A stretch of 64,000 nucleotides of DNA. It comes from Pseudomonas sp. GM79. GTDB taxonomy: Bacteria; Pseudomonadota; Gammaproteobacteria; Pseudomonadales; Pseudomonadaceae. Shown here piece after piece: positions 16,172 through 24,896 of the stretch (the first letter of the stretch is position 1; each line of letters starts with the position of its first letter). A program made the position numbers and the translations under genes. The stretch covers positions 31,769-95,768 of the forward strand of contig NZ_AKJE01000059.1 of the NCBI RefSeq assembly GCF_000282495.1, written 5' to 3'. The notes beneath the pieces were generated by a model, which did no database searches, had not been told where the DNA came from, and worked only from the letters and a program-made list of their open reading frames with translations.

Positions 16172-18073
16172 ATGGGGCAGGCAAGTAGTCAGGTGGCGGC
16201 CAGCGAGCATTCGGCGGCGAAGCCGATCGGCATGCTGGTCGCAGCAGTCGGGGTGGTTTATGGCGATATCGGCACGAGCCCGCTGTACACCCTCAAAGAA
16301 GTGTTTTCCGGTGGCTATGGCGTGCCGGTCAACCATGACGGCGTGCTGGGCATTCTGGCGCTGATCTTCTGGTCGCTGATCTGGGTCGTCTCGATCAAAT
16401 ACATGATGTTCGTGCTGCGTGCCGACAACCAGGGTGAGGGCGGAATCATGGCCTTGACCGCGCTGGCGCGGCGGGCAGCGGCGGGGCATGCGAAGTTGCG
16501 TACCTTGCTGGTCGTCTGCGGGCTGATCGGCGCGGCGCTGTTCTATGGCGACAGCATGATCACCCCGGCGATTTCCGTCCTTTCGGCGATTGAAGGCCTT
16601 GGGCTGGCATTCGAGGGCATCGACCATTGGGTGGTGCCGCTGTCGTTGATCGTGCTGGTGGCGTTGTTCCTGATTCAGCGTCACGGTACGGCGCGGATCG
16701 GCATTCTGTTCGGGCCAATCATGGTCACCTGGTTTCTGGTGCTGGGCGCGCTGGGCGTGTATGGCATCAGTCAGCATCCGGAAGTGTTGCAGGCGATGAA
16801 TCCGGTGTGGGGCGTGCGCTTCTTCATGGTCCATCCGGGCATGGGGATCGCGATTCTTGGCGCTGTGGTGCTGGCATTGACTGGTGCCGAGGCGTTGTAC
16901 GCCGACATGGGCCACTTCGGTCGCAAGCCGATCGCCCGGGCCTGGTTCATTCTGGTGCTGCCGGCCCTGGTGCTGAACTACTTCGGTCAGGGCGCGTTGC
17001 TGCTCGGTGATCCGGAAGCGGCCCGTAACCCGTTCTACTTGTTGGCACCGAGCTGGGCTCTGATTCCGTTGGTGGGGTTGTCGACCCTGGCCACGGTAAT
17101 CGCCTCTCAGGCGGTGATTTCTGGTGCATTCTCCCTGACTCGTCAGGCGATCCAGCTCGGCTACATTCCGCGCATGCACATCCAGCACACGTCCAGTGCC
17201 GAGCAAGGCCAGATCTATATCGGCGCGGTGAACTGGGCGCTGATGGTTGGCGTGATCCTGCTGGTGCTGGGCTTCGAGTCCTCCGGCGCGTTGGCTTCGG
17301 CCTACGGCGTGGCGGTGACTGGCACGATGCTGATGACCACCATCCTGGTGTCGGCGGTGATGCTGCTGCTGTGGAAGTGGCCACCGATCCTCGCTGTTCC
17401 GGTGTTGCTGGGTTTCCTGTTGGTAGACGGTCTGTACTTCGCCGCCAACGTGCCGAAAATCATTCAGGGCGGTGCGTTCCCGGTGATTGCCGGTATCGTG
17501 CTGTTCGTGTTGATGACCACCTGGAAACGCGGCAAGCAACTGCTGGTGGAGCGAATGGACGAGGGCGGGTTGCCGCTGCCGATCTTCATCAGCAGCATCC
17601 GCGTGCAACCGCCGCATCGGGTCCAGGGCACGGCGGTGTTCCTCTCCGCCCGTCCGGACGCCGTGCCTCACGCGCTGTTGCACAACCTGCTGCATAACCA
17701 GGTGCTGCACGAGCAAGTAGTGTTGCTGACAGTGGTGTACGAAGACATCCCGCGCGTCCCGCCGCAACGGCGTTTCGCGGTCGATTCCTACGGCGAAGGG
17801 TTCTTCCGGGTGATCCTGCACTTCGGCTTCACCGACGAGCCGGACGTGCCTGAGGCCTTGAAACTGTGCCATCTGGATGACCTGAATTTCAGCCCGATGC
17901 GCACTACCTACTTCCTCAGCCGCGAGACAGTCATCGCCTCCAAACTCGAAGGCATGGCCCGCTGGCGCGAGACGTTGTTCGCCTTCATGTTGAAGAATGC
18001 CAACGGTAATCTGCGGTTCTTCAATTTGCCGTTGAATCGGGTGATTGAGCTGGGTACGCAAGTCGAGATGTAA
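16172..18073 (+). CDS. kup: Potassium uptake protein Kup
   Basis: 633 aa. About twelve membrane segments in the first 450 residues, beginning '[24 protein letters not shown]', then a cytoplasmic C-terminal region ('[27 protein letters not shown]' type). It is a low-affinity K+/H+ symporter of the inner membrane. I chose the ATG at 16172 with AGGAG upstream; the open frame reaches back to 15815, but that stretch overlaps the rimO promoter region and is not protein-like. Ends at a strong terminator. Confidence 0.96.
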   Translation: [633 protein letters not shown]

Positions 18074-18082
18074 GCCACAACG

Positions 18083-18122
18083 AAAAGCCCCCGTTGCCAT
18101 GAAGGTAGCGGGGGCTTTTTTG
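18083..18122 (+). terminator. Terminator after kup
   Basis: AAAAGCCCCCGTTGCC, loop, GGTAGCGGGGGCTTTTTT, ten bases after the kup stop. Confidence 0.92.
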
Positions 18123-18154
18123 TGTCCGATGACTTGAATCCACTGACAATCCCC

Positions 18155-18244
18155 TGTGGGAGCGGGCTTGCTCGCGAAGACGGACCAACATTCAACATTG
18201 ATGTCGCCTGACAGTCCGCTTTCGCGAGCAAGCCCGCTCCCACA
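18155..18244. repeat. REPIN, left copy flanking the DUF3077/TA island
   Basis: Two inverted REP units. Arms extend with CCCC at the left and GGGGAT at the right. Differs from the REPIN at 19825 by about two bases through the whole element and shares the following GGGGATCTGCGGTGT. Confidence 0.95.
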
Positions 18245-18270
18245 GGGGATCTGCGGTGTCTGCTGGAATG

Positions 18271-18298
18271 AAAAAGCCGCGTGATTACGCGGCTTTTC
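18271..18298 (-). terminator. Terminator after the DUF3077 gene
   Basis: AAAAAGCCGCG-TGATTA-CGCGGCTTTT, 14 bases beyond the stop of the minus-strand gene. Confidence 0.8.
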
Positions 18299-18311
18299 CG
18301 TCCCTGTGCCT

Positions 18312-18638
18312 TTACTGACTTTCAGGCAGCTCTTCTTCAGATTCAGCCTTTGTCCGGGCAGGTCGCGGTGTCAGCACCTTCACCACATCATCAATCACGG
18401 CCTTACTCATCGCCGTCAGGTAATGCGCGGCCCAGGCGTGGCGGTCGGTGTCTTTGATGTAGGCCGCATCCTCGGTAAATGATTTGGCGAGGAACAGCAG
18501 GTCGGAGGCTTGTGACAAGGCATCAACGATGGGGACGCCGGCGCGGACGTTGAATAACGCCTGATCGGAGCAGTAGATGAGCGGGGTGAAGCCGATGGTT
18601 TTTAGTTCTGCAATCGCCGAAGCATCAATTTTAGTCAT
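18312..18638 (-). CDS. DUF3077-domain protein
   Basis: 108 aa. The core 'ALFNVRAGVPIVDALSQASDLLFLAKSF' followed by 'HAWAAHYLTAMSKAVIDDVV' is the DUF3077 pattern found in many Pseudomonas paralogues. Function unknown. No signal peptide or membrane span. AGGAA lies seven bases before the ATG. Its leader (18640-18890) is unusually structured, which suggests post-transcriptional control. It is part of an accessory island with a toxin-antitoxin pair on the other strand. Confidence 0.75.
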   Translation of the reverse strand: MTKIDASAIAELKTIGFTPLIYCSDQALFNVRAGVPIVDALSQASDLLFLAKSFTEDAAYIKDTDRHAWAAHYLTAMSKAVIDDVVKVLTPRPARTKAESEEELPESQ

Positions 18639-18639
18639 G

Positions 18640-18890
18640 TCTATTTCCTAAGCTTGAGGAGCTGCCACGTTCGTTTCCAAGCGAATGGGTGGCAGCTGTG
18701 CGCAGGTTGGAAAACCGGGAGCCTAGGAAACCGGCACGTCCGAAGACGTCCCACGCACAACCGCCATGACACAAGATTGCAGCCATAAAGGCCTGCGGTC
18801 ATGTTGGGCACGTTGTTGCTAATCGCTCGACGGGTTTCCAAGCCCGATCGCTGAATAGTCAGCGACGTCCGGAGAGTATCCCGTCGAAGA
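18640..18890 (-). ncRNA. Candidate structured leader RNA of the DUF3077 gene
   Basis: Read on the minus strand, two hairpins carry the identical loop CTTGGAAA on different stems: CGGG/CCCG (18831-18846) and TTCG/CGAA (18670-18685). The second is enclosed in an eight-base stem GCTGCCAC/GTGGCAGC (18661-18668 with 18689-18696). Between them lie GGTTTCC and GGTTTTCC (18726-18732, 18705-18716), complementary to the loops, so kissing or pseudoknot contacts are possible. A GACGTC-TTCG-GACGT stem and an outer GTGCG/CGCAC pair add to it. It ends just before the AGGAA of the gene. An ORF (18641-18919) runs through but looks unlike a protein. Candidate only. Confidence 0.5.
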
Positions 18891-19162
18891 AAAACGCAAC
18901 AAGGCATCAAAGTGCCCAAAAAGGACGATTCGGAGTTTGCCTACAAGGTCTGCGGACGTCATCTGATATTGCGAAACCTTAAGTAAACGAAACTAAACGT
19001 GGCGAAAGAATTCACAGGTCGTTCGACTCATTTTTTGTAGGCATGGAAAAACGGAGGTTCGTAGATTCGCGTTTTTTTGCAGCTTGCTGTATGTCGAATT
19101 CGACGCGATACTCTGCGTAGAACTGTGTGTTCAAATTTGCATGAGTGTGTAGAGAGGTGAGT

Positions 19163-19453
19163 ATGACGGCATTACTGGAGCGTGCTGACCAAGCGATTTC
19201 TGTGACGGCAATGGTCAGGGGGTTCAGCGCGAGGCTAAAAGAGATTTCCAGCCGAGCCACTGAGCGGCTGGTCATTTTCAAAGACAATCAGCCGGCAGCG
19301 GTCATTATCAATGTCGATGCGTATCAGGAAATGCTCGACGAGCTTGAGGACCTTCGGGTTGAAGCAGCGGCTCGGGAGCGATTGATCGGTTTTGATCAGG
19401 CCAAGGCCGTCAGCCACGACGATATGCGGGCGCGGTACGCCAGGAAAGACTAA
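19163..19453 (+). CDS. Phd/YefM-type antitoxin
   Basis: 96 aa. 'ISVTAMVRGFSARLKEISSRATERLVIFKDNQPAAVIINVDAYQEMLDELEDL' is the Phd/YefM DNA-binding fold, followed by an acidic-basic C-terminal helix that would bind the toxin. It precedes the RelE-like toxin by 11 bases. It would bind its own promoter and neutralise the toxin. GAGAGGTGAGT precedes the ATG. Confidence 0.85.
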   Translation: MTALLERADQAISVTAMVRGFSARLKEISSRATERLVIFKDNQPAAVIINVDAYQEMLDELEDLRVEAAARERLIGFDQAKAVSHDDMRARYARKD

Positions 19454-19464
19454 AGGAGCTTTGG

Positions 19465-19752
19465 ATGGTTTGGGGCGTTATCTATCATCCGGAGGTTCAG
19501 AAGGATCTGGATCTGCTGGGAGCTGTGGTGGCGAATCGCATTCTTGATGTTATCGAAGAGCGGATTATCAACGGCGAGCCGGACAAGAGCGGCAAGCCCC
19601 TAAGAGCCAGTCTTGCAGGTTGCAGACGGATCCGCACAGGTGATACACGGATTGTTTATCGAGTCGATGGACAGGCGATCCAGGTTTTGATCGTCGCCGT
19701 CGGTGCGCGACGTGATGAAGAGGTTTACGACGCTGCAGAGCGCCGTCTCTAA
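19465..19752 (+). CDS. RelE/ParE-family toxin
   Basis: 95 aa. RelE/ParE fold: 'VIYHPEVQKDLDLLGAVVANRILDVIEERI', then 'GKPLRASLAGCRRIRTGDTRIVYRVDGQAIQVLIVAVGARRDEEVY'. This C-terminal '…R.RxGxxRIVYxVd…vxVlxvghRrd..VY' pattern fits mRNA-interferase or gyrase-targeting members; which target cannot be told. AAAGGAG precedes the ATG. Forms a type II toxin-antitoxin operon with 19163. Confidence 0.85.
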   Translation: MVWGVIYHPEVQKDLDLLGAVVANRILDVIEERIINGEPDKSGKPLRASLAGCRRIRTGDTRIVYRVDGQAIQVLIVAVGARRDEEVYDAAERRL

Positions 19753-19755
19753 TTA

Positions 19756-19795
19756 AAAAGCTCCTGCCGCCTTGCGGTAGCGGGGGGGGGCTTTG
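19756..19795 (+). terminator. Terminator after the toxin gene
   Basis: AAAAAGCTCCTGCCGC, loop, GCGGTAGCGGGGGGGG, CTTT; imperfect because of the long G run. Confidence 0.6.
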
Positions 19796-19824
19796 TAGCC
19801 ATTTATCTGAGTGCAGCGCAGATC

Positions 19825-19916
19825 CTGTGGGAGCGGGCTTGCTCGCGAAGACGGACGAACATTCAACATTGATGTCGCCTGGCAGTCCGCTTTCGCGAGC
19901 AAGCCCGCTCCCACAG
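19825..19916. repeat. REPIN, right copy flanking the DUF3077/TA island
   Basis: Nearly identical to 18155-18244 in the same orientation, including the centre (ACATTCAACATTGATGTCGC) and the right flank GGGGATCTGCGGTGT. Confidence 0.95.
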
Positions 19917-19952
19917 GGGATCTGCGGTGTTTGGTTTAATTGCACTCATATG

Positions 19953-19991
19953 AAAAAGCCCCCGCAACCGTGAGGTATCGGGGGCTTTTTT
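19953..19991 (-). terminator. Terminator after acvB
   Basis: AAAAAGCCCCCG..CGGGGGCTTTTTT, loop of about 14 bases, just downstream of the minus-strand gene that ends at 20008. Confidence 0.88.
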
Positions 19992-20007
19992 GTGAGCGCG
20001 GCTCAGA

Positions 20008-21303
20008 TCACTCCTGAGCAGCCGTCTCCTTCACTTGACGCTTCTCGATAGCATCGACCAACCGCTGGGCCAACGCCGGGTAGTTCTCGTCGAAATGATG
20101 GCCGCCAGGCAGTTTCATCGCTTCGCCCACGGCGGTCTTGTCGGTGCAGCCGCTCTCGTCGACTTCTTCTTCACCGTAGATGCACACCACTTTTGCAGGC
20201 GGTAGCTTGGCCATTTCCGGGCCGGTGGCGGCTTCTTTGCCGGCGTTGCCGAGCCAGCCTTCGACTTCGATTTCGAAGCTGCCGGTGCGGGCGAAGGCCA
20301 GCAGGATGATTGCGTCGACCCGCTGCTGCTCCGCTTCCGGCAGGCGGTTGTAGATGGCGGGCAATACGTCCGCGCCGAACGAGTAGCCGGTCAGGATGAA
20401 GCGCTTGGTGCCCCATTTCTGCCGGTAGTGCTGCATCAGTTCGGTCAGGTCCAGCGCGCTTTGTTCCGGGCTCTTGTGTTGCCAGTAGTAGCGCAGGGTG
20501 TCGATGCCGACCACCGGGTAGCCGATCTTGGCCATTTCACCGGCCACATCACGGTCCAGGTCGCGCCAGCCGCCGTCGCCGGAAAGGAACAGGGTGACGG
20601 TGTCCTTGGCTTGACCGGCCGGGACTTCGACCACCGGGATCTGCAGGCCACCAGCAGCTTTATCGCCGCCAACGAGGATTTTGCGCAGTTCGTTGTTCAG
20701 CACTTGCGGCAGGTTGATGTCGTAGTCGCTGATGCTGGTTTCGGCGTTGGGCTGGTCACGCACGAAGCCGGCGCTGGTATCGTCCGGGTTGTCGTTCCAG
20801 GCCACCAGCCAGTGACCGTGAGCGGCAATTTTTGGCAGCAGGTGCGTGCAGCCGGGTTTTTCCAGGGCCAGGTCGACCGAAATGGCCTGGGCCTTGTCGT
20901 CCTTCTGCTCGGCCAGCCAGCGCCACGCCAGCACGGCGCCTGGGCCGATGCCGCTGATTAGGGTTGCCGGGCCTTTGAGTTGCCTGAGGCCTGCTTGCAG
21001 GGCGCGACCTTGCAGGATGCAGTCCTTGGGCAGGATCACCTGGACGATCTGCGCCGAGCCGCTGCGGCTCAGGGTCAGCAATTGTTTGTCGCTGAGCTTC
21101 TGCTCTTCATTGACCGCCACCAGTACCTGGGCGCGCGGCGTGTTGCCGGGGATGACTCGGGTCATCGCGGCGCCATCGGCCGGCGCCAGCCGTTCGAGGG
21201 TCGGTTCTGGTGCCGGGCGTTTCAGGTACCAGTAACCGCCACCGACAATCAGGGCCAGCACTACCAGTGTGGCCAGTACGTACCGCAGGGAGCGTTGAAT
21301 CAT
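20008..21303 (-). CDS. AcvB/VirJ-type aminoacyl-phosphatidylglycerol hydrolase
   Basis: 431 aa. An uncleaved or signal-type N-terminal membrane segment ('YVLATLVVLALIVGGGYWYL') leads to a periplasmic alpha/beta-hydrolase. The second half has 'TVTLFLSGDGGWRDLDRDVAG', the nucleophile elbow 'LTGYSFGADVLPA' and a late His ('PGGHHFDENY'). It matches P. aeruginosa PA0919, a periplasmic alanyl-phosphatidylglycerol hydrolase. Its start overlaps the mprF stop by one base (TGATG), so synthase and hydrolase are translationally coupled. Confidence 0.85.
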   Translation of the reverse strand: MIQRSLRYVLATLVVLALIVGGGYWYLKRPAPEPTLERLAPADGAAMTRVIPGNTPRAQVLVAVNEEQKLSDKQLLTLSRSGSAQIVQVILPKDCILQGRALQAGLRQLKGPATLISGIGPGAVLAWRWLAEQKDDKAQAISVDLALEKPGCTHLLPKIAAHGHWLVAWNDNPDDTSAGFVRDQPNAETSISDYDINLPQVLNNELRKILVGGDKAAGGLQIPVVEVPAGQAKDTVTLFLSGDGGWRDLDRDVAGEMAKIGYPVVGIDTLRYYWQHKSPEQSALDLTELMQHYRQKWGTKRFILTGYSFGADVLPAIYNRLPEAEQQRVDAIILLAFARTGSFEIEVEGWLGNAGKEAATGPEMAKLPPAKVVCIYGEEEVDESGCTDKTAVGEAMKLPGGHHFDENYPALAQRLVDAIEKRQVKETAAQE

Positions 21304-23945
21304 CAGCGTTTCACCAATCCAGTCAAGCCGCCTGCAATCAGGGCGGCAGTGTCGGCCAGGGCAACCAGCGGATCGAGTCCGGCTGGCACAGCCATATAAC
21401 GGGGTTCCCAGTCGGGCTGGAACTTGTCTTTGAAGCGGCGCAAACCTTGGAAGTTGTACAGCTGCTCACCACGGCGGAATACCATCGAGCCCAAGCGCTG
21501 GGTCAGTGGTGCGCCGCGCCGGGGTTGCAACCCCGACAACGGCACCATGCCCAGGCTGAAGCGCGCGTATCCATGATTTTTATAATGTTGAATCAGGCCG
21601 ACCATCATGAACTCCATGGTCAGCTTGGGGGCGTCGGGGTGCGCGCGCATCAGGTCGAGGCTGGCCAGATCATGGCCGTAGGTCTCGAGCAGGTTGGCGA
21701 ACGCCACCGGGCGCCCTTCGAAACGAATCACCGCGACACGAAAGTGCTTGAGATAGTCATCACTGAAACGCCCGAGCGAGAAGCCTTTCTCGCGCACGTT
21801 CTTGCCGGTCAGCCAGGCGTCCGAAATAGCCTTGAGCTCATCCATTGGCGCTTGCCCCGGCTCATGGATTTCCAGCGACAGGCCGTCACGGGTGCCGCGG
21901 TTCCAGGTGTAGCGCAGGTCCTTCATCTCTTTGCCTTTGGCCTCGAGATCGAAACGCTTGAGGTCAACCCGGGCTTCTTCGCCGAGCTTGATCGCGGTCA
22001 GGCCTATATCCATGTAGTACGGCAAATTCTCCGCGCGCACTTGATAGAACACAGGGCGGGCGTGGTGGATATCGCAGAGGTCGCGGAACTGCCAGATCAT
22101 TTCCGCCCGTGGCTGGCTCGGGCCGATCGGGTCATACAACGCCACCAGGCTGCGGCCACGGCGGGCGTACATCAGAAACGCCTCGTCGTTGGGATGAAAC
22201 AGCAGCGCCTTGTCACCGGTCAGGGCCAGGCCGCCATCCGGTTGGGCCGAGGCCATGAGAATCTTTACCGCGCGGTCCAGCTCGTCGGGCGTTGGCAGAT
22301 GGATCACCGGGCGCGCGGTGCGCAGCAGCCAGGTCAGGGACACCACCACTAGCAGGACCGCGGCGCCGAGCAGCGAGCGCAGGCCTCGCGGGGCATCGGC
22401 GTCGAGGGTGAACTGCCACCAGAGTTGATGGCTATAGGGAACGTCTTGATAGGCGAACAGCAGCAACCAGATCGATGCGCCGAGTACGCACAGGCTGGCC
22501 ACCAGATACAGCGGCGAAAACGGCACTTCGGTCAGGCGGCTGGGGCGATAGAACGAGCGCCGGAAAACCCCCAGCAAACTCGCCGTCAGGGTCATCAGGC
22601 AAGCCTCTTCCCAGTCGAACCCTTTAAGCAGTGAGAGCAGGGCGCCGACCAACAACAGAATGGTGGTCAGCATCCATGCGGCTGACAGGCGGCGACGTAG
22701 CCCCTGAGCCAGCAGCAGGCAGAGCACGCCCACCAGGCTGGCGCCGAAGTGTGAAGCGTCGACCAAACGATGCGGAATCAGAAAACCGATGTGTTCAAGG
22801 CGGGTATCGATCTCCGGCGTCACGCCGGAAAACAGCAGCACCACGCCGGACAGGAACACCAGCACCGCCAGAATCGGTGCGGCCATGCCAGATGCAGCAC
22901 GCAACGACTGGCGCGTCTGAAACAGGCGCTGGCCTTCGTTGACCAGCAGCAGTACGCAAGCCACCAGCAGCGGCAACACCACGTAGATCAGGCGATAGAG
23001 CAGCAGGGCGGCGGCCAGTGGTGCGGCGCCGAGCTTGTCGGCGAAGGCGGCCAGCAAAATCGCTTCGAACACCCCGACACCACCCGGTACATGGCTGAGC
23101 ACACCAGCGGCCAGGGCCAATAGATAGACCAGCAGGAAGGCACCAAAGGGCGGTGCTTCCGGCAGCAACAGGTAGAGCACCGTCGCGGCGGCGGCCACGT
23201 CCAGAGCGGTGATGACCAATTGCAGGAACGTCAGGCGGCGACCCGGCAGGCGCAAGGTGCGGCGACCGACCTTGACCAGCAGGTTGTCGGGATAAGGCTG
23301 TTCAGGCAAGCGACGGCGATAGATGCCGATGGCCAGTACTGTTGAGAGCAGCAGCACGGCCACTGCAATCGCACCCAGCAACGTCTCGGAGAAACCCAGG
23401 GCCACGGAAGCAGCGGACAGGTTGCTGAGGGTGGCGAGGGCGGCCAGGGGCGGAAGGGCGCAGCCGAGTGAGAGGCTGGCAAACAAAGTCATGTGCGCGA
23501 CTTCCGACGCCCCCACACCATACCGTGCATATAAACGGTAGCGAACCGAGCCTCCCGACAACAGCGAAAGGCCGATGGCATTGCCAATGGCAAATGCGGT
23601 GAAGCCGCCCAATGCCAGTATTCGCGGCGCCAGCGTCACGCCGGCATAACGGCTGGCCGACCATTCGTAACCCAGCAGAATGATGAAGCCGATGACAGTC
23701 GCGGCGAGCGCGCCCAGCAAGGCCGGTTTCGGCACTTCCAGGATTGAGTCATGCAGCGCGTACAGATCGAGTTCGCTCAGCAGGTGACGACAGGCAATCA
23801 GCGCAATGGCGAACAACAGCAAAGTGACCGCCAGACCGATGGGTTGGCGATATTTGCTGATTCGATCCAGCAAGCGCAGGCGCTCGGCTTTGATCGGTTG
23901 TGTCGCTGTGACGGTGTCTTGTGGATCAGACGAGTTGGCGCGCAT
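21303..23945 (-). CDS. mprF: MprF-type phosphatidylglycerol aminoacyltransferase/flippase
   Basis: 880 aa. N-terminal flippase part with about 14 membrane segments (about 35-540, e.g. 'GNAIGLSLLSGGSVRYRLYARYGV'), then a cytosolic GNAT-like synthase domain ('DKALLFHPNDEAFLMYARRGRSLVALYDPIG', 'FSLGMVPLSGLQPRRGAPL'). It transfers Ala or Lys from tRNA to phosphatidylglycerol and flips the product, reducing negative surface charge and sensitivity to cationic peptides. In P. aeruginosa (PA0920) the product is alanyl-PG. I prefer the ATG at 23945 over the TTG one codon upstream because AAGAGGTGATTG spaces well. Confidence 0.95.
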   Translation of the reverse strand: MRANSSDPQDTVTATQPIKAERLRLLDRISKYRQPIGLAVTLLLFAIALIACRHLLSELDLYALHDSILEVPKPALLGALAATVIGFIILLGYEWSASRYAGVTLAPRILALGGFTAFAIGNAIGLSLLSGGSVRYRLYARYGVGASEVAHMTLFASLSLGCALPPLAALATLSNLSAASVALGFSETLLGAIAVAVLLLSTVLAIGIYRRRLPEQPYPDNLLVKVGRRTLRLPGRRLTFLQLVITALDVAAAATVLYLLLPEAPPFGAFLLVYLLALAAGVLSHVPGGVGVFEAILLAAFADKLGAAPLAAALLLYRLIYVVLPLLVACVLLLVNEGQRLFQTRQSLRAASGMAAPILAVLVFLSGVVLLFSGVTPEIDTRLEHIGFLIPHRLVDASHFGASLVGVLCLLLAQGLRRRLSAAWMLTTILLLVGALLSLLKGFDWEEACLMTLTASLLGVFRRSFYRPSRLTEVPFSPLYLVASLCVLGASIWLLLFAYQDVPYSHQLWWQFTLDADAPRGLRSLLGAAVLLVVVSLTWLLRTARPVIHLPTPDELDRAVKILMASAQPDGGLALTGDKALLFHPNDEAFLMYARRGRSLVALYDPIGPSQPRAEMIWQFRDLCDIHHARPVFYQVRAENLPYYMDIGLTAIKLGEEARVDLKRFDLEAKGKEMKDLRYTWNRGTRDGLSLEIHEPGQAPMDELKAISDAWLTGKNVREKGFSLGRFSDDYLKHFRVAVIRFEGRPVAFANLLETYGHDLASLDLMRAHPDAPKLTMEFMMVGLIQHYKNHGYARFSLGMVPLSGLQPRRGAPLTQRLGSMVFRRGEQLYNFQGLRRFKDKFQPDWEPRYMAVPAGLDPLVALADTAALIAGGLTGLVKR

Positions 23946-24184
23946 CAATCACCTCTTGGATTGTGCGCGACAGGATGGAGGTATCCAGCCAAGTTACCAA
24001 TCCCTGTAGAAAAAAATAATCACAAATATTAACGCCTCTCACCAGATGTGGGCGATGGCGCGTCATCAGTCGTAGAGGGTTCTGTCTGCGGTTCAGCCTG
24101 GGCTGAACTCACAGTCCGGCGATCCCGAACGGCTCACTGCACAGTGACAGATCATTGTTGCGAAAGGACTTTTTCAACAGATAC

Positions 24185-24216
24185 AAAAAAGGCCACTCTT
24201 TCGAGTAGCCTTTTTT
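24185..24216 (-). terminator. Terminator of the first initiator tRNA
   Basis: AAAAAAGGC-CACTC-TTTC-GAGTA-GCCTTTTTT; downstream of the tRNA on the minus strand. An identical copy is at 24482. Confidence 0.9.
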
Positions 24217-24222
24217 GATGTT

Positions 24223-24299
<77 letters not shown>

Positions 24300-24312
24300 T
24301 CTGTGTGGCGGC

Positions 24313-24340
24313 ATTCTACAGGCGAACGCCGGAGTGTCAA
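24313..24340 (-). promoter_or_regulatory. Sigma-70 promoter of initiator tRNA copy 1
   Basis: Minus strand: TTGACA (24340-24335), 16 bases, TAGAAT (24318-24313), about 14 bases before the tRNA 5' end. Confidence 0.8.
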
Positions 24341-24481
24341 CCGTTAATCCCAGTATGGCTCAAATAAGTGTAAAACGACGGTGAACGGTCGCAGGGGAGA
24401 CCTAAGCTTTGGAATCAGAACGATTTCTTGTTTCTGGGGCGAAAGGCATAGGCTGCCGATTTTTATAAAACAGGCGCGCAC

Positions 24482-24513
24482 AAAAAAGGCCACTCTTTCG
24501 AGTAGCCTTTTTT
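24482..24513 (-). terminator. Terminator of the second initiator tRNA
   Basis: Same stem, loop and T run as the terminator at 24185. Confidence 0.9.
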
Positions 24514-24519
24514 GATGTT

Positions 24520-24596
<77 letters not shown>

Positions 24597-24609
24597 TCTG
24601 TGTGTCGGC

Positions 24610-24637
24610 ATTCTACAGAGGATCGCAGGGCTGTCAA
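24610..24637 (-). promoter_or_regulatory. Sigma-70 promoter of initiator tRNA copy 2
   Basis: Minus strand: TTGACA (24637-24632), 16 bases, TAGAAT (24615-24610), same layout as copy 1. Confidence 0.8.
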
Positions 24638-24812
24638 CCTTCAATCTCGGTAAAATCTGTTCCTGTTCAAGCGCTTAGGTGAAAAAAGCAACGGCTGACC
24701 GGTCTGAAACGCAGGCAGGGCAAGGCTTGTGGCTCTATTGAGAGGGCTCTTTCGATTGAGAAAATAAATTCCTGTGTGCTATTCCTACAAAGGAAAAAGA
24801 ACATTCAGAGTA

Positions 24813-24828
24813 CTGGTGCTATATACAG
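24813..24828 (+). promoter_or_regulatory. LexA (SOS) box upstream of dinB
   Basis: CTGG-TGCTATAT-ACAG, 68 bases before the dinB ATG. Same variant left half (CTGG) as the recA box. Confidence 0.85.
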
Positions 24829-24896
24829 GTGTCAGTGAGATACTGCCGATATGTCTCTCCCACACCTCATTTCTTCGCCATGAACACTGCTTTTAT

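Noticed and set aside
15974..18100. 708-aa minus-strand frame opposite kup
   Set aside because: It is the antisense shadow of a clear Kup protein; it reads as long His/Gln/Arg-rich sequence with no recognisable domain.
18641..18919. 92-codon ORF directly before the DUF3077 gene
   Set aside because: Cys/Arg/Trp-rich, no start signal of note, and it coincides with the strongly folded leader; the leader RNA explains the sequence better. Kept as a finding about RNA, not as a gene.
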